Assembly (NCBI RefSeq): GCF_006937785.1
Contig: NZ_SJEE01000003.1
Span: forward strand, 186,001-250,000
Reading direction: 5' to 3'
From: Pseudanabaena sp. UWO311
GTDB lineage: Bacteria; Cyanobacteriota; Cyanobacteriia; Pseudanabaenales; Pseudanabaenaceae
DNA length: 64,000 nt
Shown here: positions 52,312 to 61,100 of the stretch, piece after piece
How positions within the stretch are numbered: the first letter of the stretch is position 1
How the letters are laid out: the number at the start of each line of letters is the position of its first letter
Program-made: the position numbers and the translations under genes
The notes under the pieces: generated by a model
Databases searched by the model: none
What the model saw: the letters and a program-made list of their open reading frames with translations, nothing else
What the model was told of the DNA's origin: nothing

Positions 52312-53507
52312 ATAACGCTCAAAACTAAGCCCTTAAGATACGCGCCTTCTGGATGAAAAATACTCGTAGGATGATCCGCAGGATGCGTTAGATGATGTAA
52401 AACTTGAATCGTCCGCCCTGACTCGATCGCAGCAGCCGTCACTGCTCCTGTAAAATTCTCCACATTCACTACCTGAGAACAGGAGAAAGTGAACAACAAC
52501 CCGCCACTTTTTAATTTAGACATAGCCTGCAAATTCAAACGCCGATAAGCTTGCATTGCTGAATGTCGTGCTGATAAGCTTTTGGCAAAAGCAGGTGGAT
52601 CAAGCACGATCGCATCGTAATCGCGATCGCATTGCTTCAGAAAATCAAAGACATCGCCTGTAAAGGAAGTATGAGTGGCTTGACGCTCCGCATCAAAATT
52701 TGCAGCAATATTCCGATCTGTCCATTCCATCGCCTTGACTGAGCTATCAATAGAATGTACTTCTCGCGCTCCTGCTGCCACTGCATAAACAGAGAATCCG
52801 CCCGAATAGCAGAAGGTATTTAAAACTTTTTTGCCTGTGGCATATTTACCAAACAAGCGGCGATTTTCGCGTTGATCTAGGAAAAAACCTGTCTTTTGCC
52901 CCCTTTCCCAATCAACAATAAAGCGTTGTCCATATTCTAAAACTTCAGCACTATCAGTAGATTTTTCACCAATTAATAGCCCATCCTGAGACTGAGTTTG
53001 TGATTTGCGCGAAAGAGTGGCCGAGCTTTTATCGTAAACAGCTTGCAATCGATCGCCGTAAATTTCTTTCAATATCTCCGCAATATCCTGACGATAGCGA
53101 TAGGTTCCCAATGAATGACATTGCAAAACCGCTGTACCACCATACACATCAATAATTAATCCTGCTAAACCATCCCCTTCAGAGTTAATCAAGCGATAGC
53201 AATTTGTCTTTGGATTATCGATTAATCCTAGTTGTTTTCTTAAAGTAAATGCTTGATGTAGGCGATCGCGAAGCAACAACTGCATCGACTCTACAGCCTG
53301 AAATGACAGCACCTTAATCGCAATACTGCCCATACCCCACAAGCCGATCGCTAAAAACTTGCCATCTTCGCTATAGGCTTCTACCAAGTCACCATCACTG
53401 ACTTCACCATGCATTTTAGCGATCGCGCCCGAAAAAATCCAAGGGTGAAAACGCTGAACCGCATCGACTTTTTTACGATGAATAATCGCACGGGGCAACG
53501 ATGACAT
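52308..53507 (-). CDS. RlmI-like rRNA (cytosine) methyltransferase
   Basis: 399 residues from ATG 53507 (an upstream ATG at 53543 would add 12). PUA domain at 5-85 (HRKKVDAVQRFHPWIFSGAI, GDLVEAYSEDGKFLAIG), then a Rossmann methyltransferase with FCYSGGFSVYAVAAGA near 240 (SAM-binding), IVLDPPAFAKS near 312, and FSCSQVVNVENF near 355. Corresponds to RlmI (23S rRNA m5C1962) and relatives. Single gene; the stop overlaps the Uma2 gene end. Confidence 0.9.
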   Translation of the reverse strand: MSSLPRAIIHRKKVDAVQRFHPWIFSGAIAKMHGEVSDGDLVEAYSEDGKFLAIGLWGMGSIAIKVLSFQAVESMQLLLRDRLHQAFTLRKQLGLIDNPKTNCYRLINSEGDGLAGLIIDVYGGTAVLQCHSLGTYRYRQDIAEILKEIYGDRLQAVYDKSSATLSRKSQTQSQDGLLIGEKSTDSAEVLEYGQRFIVDWERGQKTGFFLDQRENRRLFGKYATGKKVLNTFCYSGGFSVYAVAAGAREVHSIDSSVKAMEWTDRNIAANFDAERQATHTSFTGDVFDFLKQCDRDYDAIVLDPPAFAKSLSARHSAMQAYRRLNLQAMSKLKSGGLLFTFSCSQVVNVENFTGAVTAAAIESGRTIQVLHHLTHPADHPTSIFHPEGAYLKGLVLSVI

Positions 53508-53647
53508 AAGTAATAACTTTTGAGGGGATAGGCTGCTAAACATAACATAGAAAGGAGTATGGTGGGCAATGTCACTCTCCTCTCAGCGTGTCAAGAACAA
53601 TGTTTCAGCATCAAAAACAGCAACATTTTGTAGCATTTCTCATTATG

Positions 53648-53702
53648 AAACCAATTTTGTGATTTTCAGAGACTGCGGCTCTGAAAATCACAAAATTGGT
53701 TT
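53648..53702. terminator. Perfect 24-bp hairpin upstream of the Fur-family gene
   Basis: Arms 53648-53671 / 53679-53702, loop ACTGCGG. The intergenic region also contains CATTTCTCATTAT and AAATGAGAATTAC copies, and CCAATTTT is repeated after the hairpin. Confidence 0.55.
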
Positions 53703-53801
53703 TAGGAAAGCGATTTGCTGGCTGACTTTCCAAAAACCAATTTTTTAAATGAGAATTACTGCCTTGCTAATGACATTTATGTTATTCTCAAGAAGCTACC
53801 G

Positions 53802-53813
53802 TTATTGATAATG
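53802..53813. promoter_or_regulatory. Possible Fur/PerR box in front of the Fur-family gene
   Basis: TTATTGATAATG ends 2 bp before the start codon (53816) and resembles half of a Fur/PerR operator. It would allow autoregulation; the match is short and AT-rich. Confidence 0.25.
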
Positions 53814-53815
53814 CT

Positions 53816-54277
53816 ATGACTTCTGCGGAGCCTACCTATTCACCTGAGGCACTCAAAGCTGAACTCAACTCAAAGGGTTGTCGCATGACACCGCAGCGCG
53901 AGGTGATTTTAAGTACATTTCAAACCCTACCCGAAGGTGAGCATCTCAGTGCTGAGGATCTTTACGAACGGTTAAAAGTGCTAGGTGAAAATATTAGTCT
54001 TTCGACAATTTATCGTACTGTGAAGATGATGGCAAGAATGGGGATATTACGTGAATTAGAACTCACCGAAGATCATAAACATTATGAAATTAATCAGCCC
54101 AAGCCTCACCATCATCACCATCTAGTCTGCGTCAAAACTAACCGTGTTATTGAATTCAAAAATGACCAGATCCTTACGATTAGTAAAAAAGTAGCTGATA
54201 AGTATGGCTTCTCAGTACTAGATTGCCAACTCACCATCATTGGGGTAAGCCCTGAAGGACAACGATCCATCTTTTAA
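53816..54277 (+). CDS. Fur-family metal or peroxide regulator
   Basis: 153 residues. Winged helix at 10-90 with MTPQREVILSTFQTLPEGEHLSAEDLYERL and SLSTIYRTVKMM, then the metal-binding/dimerisation domain with HKHYEIN, a run PHHHHHLVC, and VLDCQLTIIGVSPEG. The usual first CxxC is not there (CVKT: one Cys only) and a second CxxC near the C-terminus is absent (D-C-Q then no pair). This argues against the structural zinc site of FurA-type proteins and is more like cyanobacterial PerR-type members that lack it. Which metal or signal it senses cannot be told. Confidence 0.85.
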   Translation: MTSAEPTYSPEALKAELNSKGCRMTPQREVILSTFQTLPEGEHLSAEDLYERLKVLGENISLSTIYRTVKMMARMGILRELELTEDHKHYEINQPKPHHHHHLVCVKTNRVIEFKNDQILTISKKVADKYGFSVLDCQLTIIGVSPEGQRSIF

Positions 54278-54343
54278 GCAATAAGGCAATGACAAGCGAT
54301 TCTTTTAGCTATTTCCGTATTTGTTATGGCGCAATCCAAACCC

Positions 54344-54388
54344 AATATAGAAATTGGCGACGCAAGATGCCGCCAATTTCTATATTGC
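54344..54388. terminator. 17-bp hairpin after the Fur-family gene
   Basis: CAATATAGAAATTGGCG (54344-54360) / CGCCAATTTCTATATTG (54372-54388), perfect. Confidence 0.6.
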
Positions 54389-54424
54389 GTGTTATGTCCT
54401 AATACATTGGGCTACAGCACAAAG

Positions 54425-54475
54425 AACCAATTAAATAAAAAAGAGCGCATTGCGCTCTTTTTTATTTAATTGGTT
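54425..54475. terminator. 25-bp hairpin, end of SRPBCC gene
   Basis: Arms 54425-54449 / 54451-54475 complementary, GAGCGCA-T-TGCGCTC at the top. It overlaps the stop of the SRPBCC gene (54466). Confidence 0.75.
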
Positions 54476-54912
54476 TTTGCAAAATCTTCTTGGGCATAAA
54501 TTCTGAATCTATCTAAATCAGCCTGCAAAGTGGACTCAACAACTTGCCCCAAAAATAAATTATCCATAATTTGCCCAATTGCAGGAATCGCATAAGAAAT
54601 GCTTAACTTCACGATTGTCATATTGTTTGGACGACCATAAAACCTCACAGCCCCACGATTTGGCAGACCACCAATCGATTCCCACTGAATAATTTGATTG
54701 GGAATTTGTTTGAGAATTCGTGACTTCCAAGTAAAAGTTAAACCGTTTGTGCCTAGTTTCCATGCTGATATTTCAGGATCGGCTGTGACTACCACGGAGT
54801 CAATCCACTTCATCCAACGGGGCATAGCCTGTAAATCTGACCATAACGACCATGCATATTCTACGGGAATAGCTACTTCAGTCTGGACAGTATGTTCGAG
54901 CCAATCACTCAT
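54466..54912 (-). CDS. SRPBCC-family (START-like) lipid- or polyketide-binding protein
   Basis: 148 residues. Pattern of the cyclase/dehydrase (Polyketide_cyc) group: VQTEVAIPVEYAWSLWSDLQAMPRWMKWIDSV at the start, WKSRILKQIPNQIIQWESIGGLPNRGAVRF in the middle, and a C-terminal amphipathic helix. Usually a hydrophobic ligand pocket. Similar small proteins are common in cyanobacteria; no ligand is known. The start is 308 bp from mreB, divergent. Confidence 0.83.
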   Translation of the reverse strand: MSDWLEHTVQTEVAIPVEYAWSLWSDLQAMPRWMKWIDSVVVTADPEISAWKLGTNGLTFTWKSRILKQIPNQIIQWESIGGLPNRGAVRFYGRPNNMTIVKLSISYAIPAIGQIMDNLFLGQVVESTLQADLDRFRIYAQEDFAKTN

Positions 54913-54944
54913 CGGATAATCGTTAGTTTGTTACAAAGTTTTAC

Positions 54945-55040
54945 TTATTAAGTACCTCGGCAAAATTAAAAAAATAGCCAAAATCTACGCGGACGGTAAA
55001 GATTCTTGAGCTTTATATTTAATCGTGCGTATCTACTTAC
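54945..55040. repeat. Diverged family E element, copy 2
   Basis: Begins TTATTAAGTACCTCGGCAAA and ends ATCGTGCGTATCTACTTA, with AGCCAAAATCTACGCGGACG in the middle, matching 36711-36812 with many changes. It fills the left half of the 308-bp gap between the SRPBCC gene and mreB. Confidence 0.6.
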
Positions 55041-55058
55041 CCATCATAATAACAAAGC

Positions 55059-55123
55059 TGTCTTTATAAATAAAAGTGAAAAGCATTGCTTTGCAATGCT
55101 TTTCACTTTTATTTATAAAGACA
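55059..55123. terminator. Perfect 31-bp hairpin upstream of mreB
   Basis: Arms 55059-55089 / 55093-55123, loop TTT; top GCATTGC-TTT-GCAATGC. The longest perfect stem in the window. It is 99 bp before mreB, so it either ends a small upstream transcript or forms part of the mreB leader. Confidence 0.65.
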
Positions 55124-55221
55124 AGACTTTCGGAATAGTTAAGAAGACTAGACTAAGTGACAACAATCGTAATAAAATATTAAGGTGATGTAGCTAGTTT
55201 GACCACTGGAAGAGTTTTACT

Positions 55222-56247
55222 GTGGGTTTATTCCGCCATTTTACTAAAGACATCGGCATTGACCTCGGTACTGCCAACACGCTTATTTATGTGTCTGGTG
55301 AAGGTATTGTTCTGCAAGAGCCATCAGTTGTCGCAATCGATCAACGAGATAAGACTGCCTATGCAGTCGGAAATGAAGCTAACAAAATGATCGGACGCAC
55401 TCCTGGTGACATCATCGCAGTGCGTCCCCTTAAAGATGGAGTAATTGCTGACTTTGACTCGGCTGAGTTGATGCTGCGTTCGTTTATTCAGAAAGTTAAA
55501 AAAGGGGTTTTTAATCCACGTATTGCCATCGGCATTCCTAGTGGCGTAACAGGCGTAGAATGGCGAGCCGTCATGGATGCAGCTCGTCGTGCTGGGGCAA
55601 GTGAAGTTTACCCAATTGACGAGCCGATTGCCGCAGCGATCGGCGCAGGATTGCCTGTGACTGAAGCCACAGGTAATATGATCATCGACATCGGTGGTGG
55701 TACTACCGAAGTTGCGGTGATGAGTTTACAAGGAATTGTCTTGAGTGAGTCGGTGCGCGTTGCAGGCGACGAGCTCAGCGAAGCGATTATGAAATACATG
55801 AAGACTGTACATAACCTCGTTGTTGGGGAACGGACTTCAGAAGAAATCAAAATCAAAATTGGTTCAGCTTATCCAATTAAAGAAGAGACTTCGATGGAGG
55901 TAAGAGGATTGCACTTATTATCGGGATTGCCTCGTACAGTGACAGTTAAATCTTCAGAAATTCGAGAAAGTATGAGTGAGCCACTCTCAGTAATTATTGA
56001 AGCAGTGAAGCGTACACTCGAACGAACACCTCCCGAACTAGCTGCCGATATTATTGATCGAGGCATCATGTTAGCTGGTGGCGGAGCAATGCTAAATGGT
56101 ATTGACACCTTGATTAGCCATGAGACAGGAATTATTACTCATATAGCTCCAGCCCCATTGGACTGTGTAGTTATCGGTGCTGGTCGCGTCTTAGAAGATT
56201 ACAAGAATCTTGGTCGAGTTCTAACCAGCCGTTTGAAAAGTTTATAG
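55222..56247 (+). CDS. mreB: Rod-shape-determining actin-like protein MreB
   Basis: 341 residues from a GTG at 55222. Actin-fold phosphate loops are visible: IGIDLGTANTLIY near 11, MIIDIGGGTTEVAVMS near 155, and LAGGGAMLNGIDTL near 290. Forms filaments under the membrane that guide cell-wall synthesis and shape. Followed by mreC (11 bp gap) and mreD (17 bp gap), the conserved mreBCD operon. Confidence 0.97.
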   Translation: MGLFRHFTKDIGIDLGTANTLIYVSGEGIVLQEPSVVAIDQRDKTAYAVGNEANKMIGRTPGDIIAVRPLKDGVIADFDSAELMLRSFIQKVKKGVFNPRIAIGIPSGVTGVEWRAVMDAARRAGASEVYPIDEPIAAAIGAGLPVTEATGNMIIDIGGGTTEVAVMSLQGIVLSESVRVAGDELSEAIMKYMKTVHNLVVGERTSEEIKIKIGSAYPIKEETSMEVRGLHLLSGLPRTVTVKSSEIRESMSEPLSVIIEAVKRTLERTPPELAADIIDRGIMLAGGGAMLNGIDTLISHETGIITHIAPAPLDCVVIGAGRVLEDYKNLGRVLTSRLKSL

Positions 56248-56258
56248 GTAAATTTTTC

Positions 56259-57005
56259 ATGGATTCAATCCGTAGTTGGTGGGAGCGATATCGCTTTCAG
56301 AGTGTTGTTGTTGCTGCTGGAATTAGTTTGGCTTGGTTAATCCGTCAAACTCAAGGTGTAGCAATTATGGAGACTTATCAGTTTCTCAGCCGCCCTTTCC
56401 AATCAAATGTATCTAAGCAAGAGATATTGCAAGATGCTCAAGTACGTGAACTCCGTTATCGCCTAACTGAGCTAGAGTCACAAAACCAACGGATGAAAGA
56501 GCTTTTAAAGGTGAAAGTATCTTCTAATGGTTCTGGTATTTGGGCAGCTGTAATTGGTCGTGGTGCCGACTCCTGGTGGAATCAAATTTTAATTGCTAAG
56601 GGTAGTAATGATGGGATTAAGTCTGGGGCGTATGTAATAGCTCCAGGGGGATTAGTGGGTCGCGTTACTCATGTATCCCCAAATAGTAGTCAAATTTTGC
56701 TAATTAGCGATCCTAACAGTCAAGTCGGTGTTGTAATTAGTCGCAGCCGCATTAGTGGAATGCTCAAAGGGCAAAGCCAAAATATTGCTACCTTAGAGTT
56801 TTTTGAACGTGACCCAGATGTAAAAGTGGGCGATATTGTGAGTACTTCACAATTTAGTACTTTATTTCCCGAAAATCTCCCTGTTGGTAGGATTAAATCT
56901 ATAAATCTTGATAAGCAACCTGCACCTGAAGCTGTTGTTGAGTTCTCTACTCCTCTAGGATTACTCGATTATGTTGAGGTATATGCTTTTCAAGAGAGGC
57001 GATAA
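56259..57005 (+). CDS. mreC: Cell-shape protein MreC
   Basis: 248 residues. One N-terminal membrane helix (13-28), a coiled coil (45-75, with the pattern RYRLTELESQNQRMKELL), then a beta-rich periplasmic region with GRGADSWWNQILIAKGSNDGI, GLVGRVTHVSPNSSQILLISD and SGMLKGQ, typical of MreC. Links MreB/MreD to cell-wall synthases. Confidence 0.94.
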   Translation: MDSIRSWWERYRFQSVVVAAGISLAWLIRQTQGVAIMETYQFLSRPFQSNVSKQEILQDAQVRELRYRLTELESQNQRMKELLKVKVSSNGSGIWAAVIGRGADSWWNQILIAKGSNDGIKSGAYVIAPGGLVGRVTHVSPNSSQILLISDPNSQVGVVISRSRISGMLKGQSQNIATLEFFERDPDVKVGDIVSTSQFSTLFPENLPVGRIKSINLDKQPAPEAVVEFSTPLGLLDYVEVYAFQERR

Positions 57006-57022
57006 CCTAATCAAAAAGAAGA

Positions 57023-57568
57023 ATGCTCGATCGCAAAGTTCCTCTATCAAAAAAGTTCTTAAACTGGGTGGTAACCATTGGTTCCCTGCTAGTTTGCATT
57101 TTATCGATGTATACCAGATTCCCTGGAATGACCTTGATGGGAATTGCTCCTAACTGGCTACTAATCTGGCTAGTGGCTTGGAGCGTCAATCGTCCTGTAC
57201 TTTTGTCTGTGATGGTGGGTATTGCGCTGGGATTTATACAAGATAGTATGACTTTTGCTGGTATGAGTATTGCGCCAACTCATGCTCTTGGTCTTGCGAT
57301 CGCAGGTGGACTTACCTCACTTTTGCAAAAACAGAGATATGTCCAAGAGGATTTTATTTCGATCGCTTTAATTGTGTTTGGAATGGCAGTAATTGTTGAG
57401 ACTATGCACGCAGTGCAACTGACCGTGATGGGCTCTGGTATGGATAATGTTTGGATTCTCCAACAACGAATTGCTCTTAGCTCCGCAATTTTGAGTAGCT
57501 TGTGGTCTCCTGTAATTTACTTTCCTCTCAGCCGTTGGTGGCGATCTCTAGAGAGAAAAGAGGATTAA
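57023..57568 (+). CDS. mreD: Cell-shape membrane protein MreD
   Basis: 181 residues with five transmembrane helices; PNWLLIWLVAWSVNRP and GIALGFIQDSM are typical of MreD. Third gene of the mreBCD operon. A hairpin TTTAAAATCT...AGATTTTAAA (57569-57599, one mismatch) directly follows the stop. Confidence 0.9.
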   Translation: MLDRKVPLSKKFLNWVVTIGSLLVCILSMYTRFPGMTLMGIAPNWLLIWLVAWSVNRPVLLSVMVGIALGFIQDSMTFAGMSIAPTHALGLAIAGGLTSLLQKQRYVQEDFISIALIVFGMAVIVETMHAVQLTVMGSGMDNVWILQQRIALSSAILSSLWSPVIYFPLSRWWRSLERKED

Positions 57569-57599
57569 TTTAAAATCTGAGCAAAGCTTAGATTTTAAA
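57569..57599. terminator. Hairpin after mreD
   Basis: TTTAAAATCTGAGC / GCTTAGATTTTAAA around AAA with one mismatch, in the 42-bp gap before the PiT-family gene. Confidence 0.55.
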
Positions 57600-57610
57600 A
57601 CCATAAAAAA

Positions 57611-59071
57611 ATGGAATATCTTTTTTTAGGTTTGGCAGTTTCTCTTGTAATTGGATTCGAGTTTGTTAATGGATTTCATGACACCGCTAACGCAGTAGCG
57701 ACTGTCATTTACACAAATTCTCTCAAGCCGACTTACGCGGTGATATGGTCAGGGCTTTGCAACTTTCTGGGTGTCTTGACCTCTAGTGGTGTGGTTGCCT
57801 TCTCAATTGTGGCTTTATTGCCTGTGGAATTGATGGTAAACGCAACTTTATGGCAAAGTTTTATGATGGTTGCTGCCTTATTAATCTCAGCAATTATCTG
57901 GAATTTGGGAACTTGGTATTTGGGAATACCTGTATCGAGTACACATACTCTCATTGGAGCAATTATAGGAATTGGTATAGCAAATTCAGTATTCGCAACT
58001 GGGGTCAATTGGTGGGATGGTATAAATTGGCTTAAATTACAGGAAGTATTAATTTCACTTTTCGTTTCTCCATTCATAGGTTTTTGTGGAGTATTAATTC
58101 TATTTCTAATTGTTAAATCTGTAATTAAACAAGAGGATCTATATAACGCTCCCAAGGATAATATTCCGCCTTTCAAAGTTCGGGCAGCCTTGATTTTGAC
58201 CTGTACAGGTGTGAGCTTTGCCCATGGCTCTAATGATGGACAGAAGGGCATGGGTTTAATGATGTTGGTTTTGGTGGGTATTTTGCCAAGTATGTTTTCT
58301 TTGAATATGCATACAAGCAATCAGTCGATCGCCCAATTAGTTGAGATATCTCAAGCAGTCATACCAGTATTTGCTTCGCAGTTACAGCAATCTTCCAGTC
58401 ATAATTTTATGTTTGAGGATAAGCAATTTGAGAATGGACAAATAGAACTTACTAATTTCTTAAAACCTCAAGGTCAGATGGATGAGAATACTTGGCGCTC
58501 ACTACTATCTGAAAGTCAGTTAATAGTGAATAATTTATCGAAGCATAGTGACTTTATTGATATTGCAAATAGCGATCGCTATCAAATCAGAGCAGAGATC
58601 TATCTTGTCGCTAATACAATTACTAAATTAGAAAAACAACAAAAATTAGCTAATTTGGATCAGCAATCTTTACTAATTGACTATCGAAATCAATTAGATA
58701 AAACTATCAATTATATTCCCTATTGGGTGAAAATTACAGTTGCTATTGCTCTTTGCTTGGGGACAATGATTGGATGGAAGAGAGTCGTCGTCACCGTCGG
58801 TGAAAAGATTGGTCAAGAGCCACTTAACTATGCTCAAGGTGCGATCGCAGAAATAGTCACCATGACCACAATCGTAACAGCAGATTATTTCGGGATGCCA
58901 GTTAGCACCACCCATATACTTTCATCAGGTATTGCTGGATCGATGGTTGCAAATCGCTCAGGTGTACAGATTGAGACTTTAAAAAACTTGTTACTAGCTT
59001 GGTTGTTAACATTACCAGTCTGCATTCTACTTGGCTTCATTACATATTCCATTGGAATTTTGCTTGTATAG
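57611..59071 (+). CDS. PiT-family inorganic phosphate transporter
   Basis: 486 residues. Two PiT signature repeats: GFHDTANAVATVIYTNSL near 20 and FAHGSNDGQKGMGLMML near 205, the Na+ or H+-coupled phosphate-binding regions. About ten transmembrane helices with a ~140-residue hydrophilic loop (235-375) between the two halves, rich in Gln, Asn and Leu, longer than in many family members. Low-affinity phosphate (perhaps metal-phosphate) uptake at the plasma membrane. It is on the same strand as, and 42 bp after, mreD, but functionally unrelated. Confidence 0.93.
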   Translation: MEYLFLGLAVSLVIGFEFVNGFHDTANAVATVIYTNSLKPTYAVIWSGLCNFLGVLTSSGVVAFSIVALLPVELMVNATLWQSFMMVAALLISAIIWNLGTWYLGIPVSSTHTLIGAIIGIGIANSVFATGVNWWDGINWLKLQEVLISLFVSPFIGFCGVLILFLIVKSVIKQEDLYNAPKDNIPPFKVRAALILTCTGVSFAHGSNDGQKGMGLMMLVLVGILPSMFSLNMHTSNQSIAQLVEISQAVIPVFASQLQQSSSHNFMFEDKQFENGQIELTNFLKPQGQMDENTWRSLLSESQLIVNNLSKHSDFIDIANSDRYQIRAEIYLVANTITKLEKQQKLANLDQQSLLIDYRNQLDKTINYIPYWVKITVAIALCLGTMIGWKRVVVTVGEKIGQEPLNYAQGAIAEIVTMTTIVTADYFGMPVSTTHILSSGIAGSMVANRSGVQIETLKNLLLAWLLTLPVCILLGFITYSIGILLV

Positions 59072-59383
59072 ATTCAGACACACACATCAAAACCCAAAAA
59101 GAGAATAGCAGCGCAAAGCGTCGCCATTCTCTTTTTGAGTTTGTCCTAACACAAGCGGAAGAAAGCTATAAGTGATGAGCAGAGATTTGCAGCAATCATC
59201 ACTTATATGTATATGGGTTTAAAAGTCTGAAAATAAATCGGCTCCATACATTCTCGATTTTTAATTGTGCAGCTTTCGATCAAAACTGCTAAATTTAATT
59301 AATAATTAAGGTAAGACTGTAGTTAAAACTACCTTTATCTGCTGTTTTTTAGATCTTTGTAAAGCTAAGCCCCCGTAAATCAT
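59072..59383. other. 312-bp intergenic region before rpe
   Basis: Contains an imperfect hairpin at 59091-59142 (CAAAAAGAGAAT / ATTCTCTTTTTG, GC-AAA-GC type loop), a fragment with GTCCTAACACAAGC...AGCTATA (59142-59172) related to the element at 30543, and an AT-rich stretch that is probably the rpe promoter. No small gene was found. Confidence 0.6.
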
Positions 59384-60073
59384 ATGCCTAAAAAGTCCAC
59401 AGTTATTTCCCCTTCAATCTTGTCTGCTGACTTTAGCCGTTTAGGTGACGACATTCGTGCAGTTGATGCGGCGGGTGCAGATTGGATTCACGTTGATGTT
59501 ATGGACGGTCACTTTGTTCCAAATATCACTATTGGGCCATTGATCGTTTCCGCAATTCGTCCTGTGACGACCAAAATTTTAGATGTGCATTTGATGATTA
59601 CTGAGCCAGAAAGATATGTTCCTGACTTTGCAAAAGCTGGTGCAGATATCATCACTGTTCATGCAGAGCATACTGCTTGCCCTCACTTACATCGCAATCT
59701 TTGCCAAATCAAGGAACTCGGCAAACTTGCTGGTGTTTCCCTCAATCCTTCGACTCCTTTGAGCTTTATTGAGTATGTTCTCGATCTATGCGACTTGGTT
59801 TTGATCATGAGTGTAAACCCTGGCTTTGGTGGTCAAAGCTTTATTCCTAACGTAATTCCTAAAATTGCTAAGCTGCGTCAAATGTGTGACGATCGCGGAC
59901 TTGATCCTTGGATCGAGGTTGATGGTGGTCTGAAAGCTAATAACACTTGGCAAGTTTTAGAAGCTGGTGCTAATGCGATCGTTGCTGGTTCAGCAGTATT
60001 TAATGCGCCCGACTATGCTGAAGCAATCAAAGGTATTCGCAACAGCAAGCGTCCTGATCTGGTCACTGCTTAA
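59384..60073 (+). CDS. rpe: Ribulose-phosphate 3-epimerase
   Basis: 229 residues. TIM barrel with [17 protein letters not shown] at the start, [19 protein letters not shown] (His-Asp metal site), [36 protein letters not shown], and VDGGLKANN near the end. Converts ribulose 5-phosphate and xylulose 5-phosphate in the Calvin and pentose phosphate cycles. Terminated by a strong 17-bp hairpin. Confidence 0.97.
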   Translation: MPKKSTVISPSILSADFSRLGDDIRAVDAAGADWIHVDVMDGHFVPNITIGPLIVSAIRPVTTKILDVHLMITEPERYVPDFAKAGADIITVHAEHTACPHLHRNLCQIKELGKLAGVSLNPSTPLSFIEYVLDLCDLVLIMSVNPGFGGQSFIPNVIPKIAKLRQMCDDRGLDPWIEVDGGLKANNTWQVLEAGANAIVAGSAVFNAPDYAEAIKGIRNSKRPDLVTA

Positions 60074-60079
60074 TTAATC

Positions 60080-60116
60080 AAAAAGAAAGGCGGCGCTTAG
60101 CGCCGCCTTTCTTTTT
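60080..60116 (+). terminator. Rho-independent terminator of rpe
   Basis: AAAAAGAAAGGCGGCGC / GCGCCGCCTTTCTTTTT, 17 bp perfect, loop TTA, T tract. Confidence 0.85.
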
Positions 60117-60162
60117 TGGTGGTAATTTAGAATCTCACGGGAAAGATGTTGCGATAAGAGAA

Positions 60163-61059
60163 ATGACAGAAACTAAAGCATTGAAATACGCTTATTATTC
60201 AGGATGCGTTGCTAAGGGTGCTTGCAAAGAGCTACATGCATCAACAACAGCGATCGCTAAAGCATTAGGGATTGAATTGGTGGAATTGACTAAGGCAACC
60301 TGCTGCGGTTCTGGCACATTCAAGGAAACTGACGAACTGGTGGAGGACGTGATCAATGCCCGCAATATTTCTCTTGCCGAAGAATTAAATCTCACAGTAA
60401 TGACGCAATGTAGCACCTGTCAGGGTGTACTCGGTCGTGTCAACGATAAACTTAAATGTACAGATTCCTCACGCAAAGACGAAGTAAATGCGTTGCTGAA
60501 TACTCAAGGACATAATTTCCAAGGTTCTACGGAAGTTTTGCATTTACTCTGGATTCTGATCCGCGACTATGGCTTAGAAAATATCGCCGCTAAAGTAACT
60601 CGTTCTTTAGCTAATCTTAAATGTGCTTCCTTTTATGGTTGCTACTTATTGCGATCGCAAACGGTCACTCGTTTCGACGATCCCTTCAAACCCGAATCTC
60701 TGGAAAATATTTTTCGTACTGTCGGCGCAACTCCTGTGTATTACGAAGGTCGGGTGCAATGTTGTGGTTGGCCAATTTCTAGCTATGCCCCCAAAGAATC
60801 TTTCTCAATGGCAGGACGACATCTAACGGCAGCGATCTCCGCAGGAGCAGATTGTATTGTCACGCCATGTCCTCTTTGTCATCTCAATCTCGATTCGCGC
60901 CAACCTGAAGTTGAAAAGGTGATTGGTCACAAATTAGGGATTCCGATTTTGCATTTACCACAGTTGATTGGACTAGCGATCGGTATTGAGCCAAAAGTTC
61001 TCGGCTTAGATCGCCACATCGTTTCCACAAATTCAGTCTTTCAAAAACTTTCCCTATAA
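60163..61059 (+). CDS. HdrB-like iron-sulfur oxidoreductase (double CCG domain)
   Basis: 298 residues. Two CCG-type Cys clusters: Cys15 in YYSGCVAKG, CCGSGTF near 48, CSTCQGVLG near 86; and FYGCYLLRS near 160, CCGWPISSYAPKESF near 200, TPCPLCHLNLD near 237. These bind iron-sulfur clusters in heterodisulfide-reductase subunit B, and in SdhE/SdhC-like subunits of some succinate dehydrogenases. Cyanobacteria have such a protein, which may be the membrane-anchor-like or electron-acceptor part of succinate dehydrogenase. It stands alone here, so the partner is not known. Confidence 0.87.
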   Translation: MTETKALKYAYYSGCVAKGACKELHASTTAIAKALGIELVELTKATCCGSGTFKETDELVEDVINARNISLAEELNLTVMTQCSTCQGVLGRVNDKLKCTDSSRKDEVNALLNTQGHNFQGSTEVLHLLWILIRDYGLENIAAKVTRSLANLKCASFYGCYLLRSQTVTRFDDPFKPESLENIFRTVGATPVYYEGRVQCCGWPISSYAPKESFSMAGRHLTAAISAGADCIVTPCPLCHLNLDSRQPEVEKVIGHKLGIPILHLPQLIGLAIGIEPKVLGLDRHIVSTNSVFQKLSL

Positions 61060-61091
61060 AAAAGACCTGCCACAAAGTGAGAGGTCTTTTT
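61059..61091 (+). terminator. Terminator after the HdrB-like gene
   Basis: AAAAAGACCT (61059-61068) / AGGTCTTTTT (61082-61091), then TTTTTT. Confidence 0.75.
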
Positions 61092-61100
61092 GTTTTTTAT

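Noticed and set aside
57733-58320. 195-residue antisense frame within the PiT transporter gene
   Set aside because: Hydrophobic-codon complement of the transporter; no recognisable domain and the + strand product is clear.
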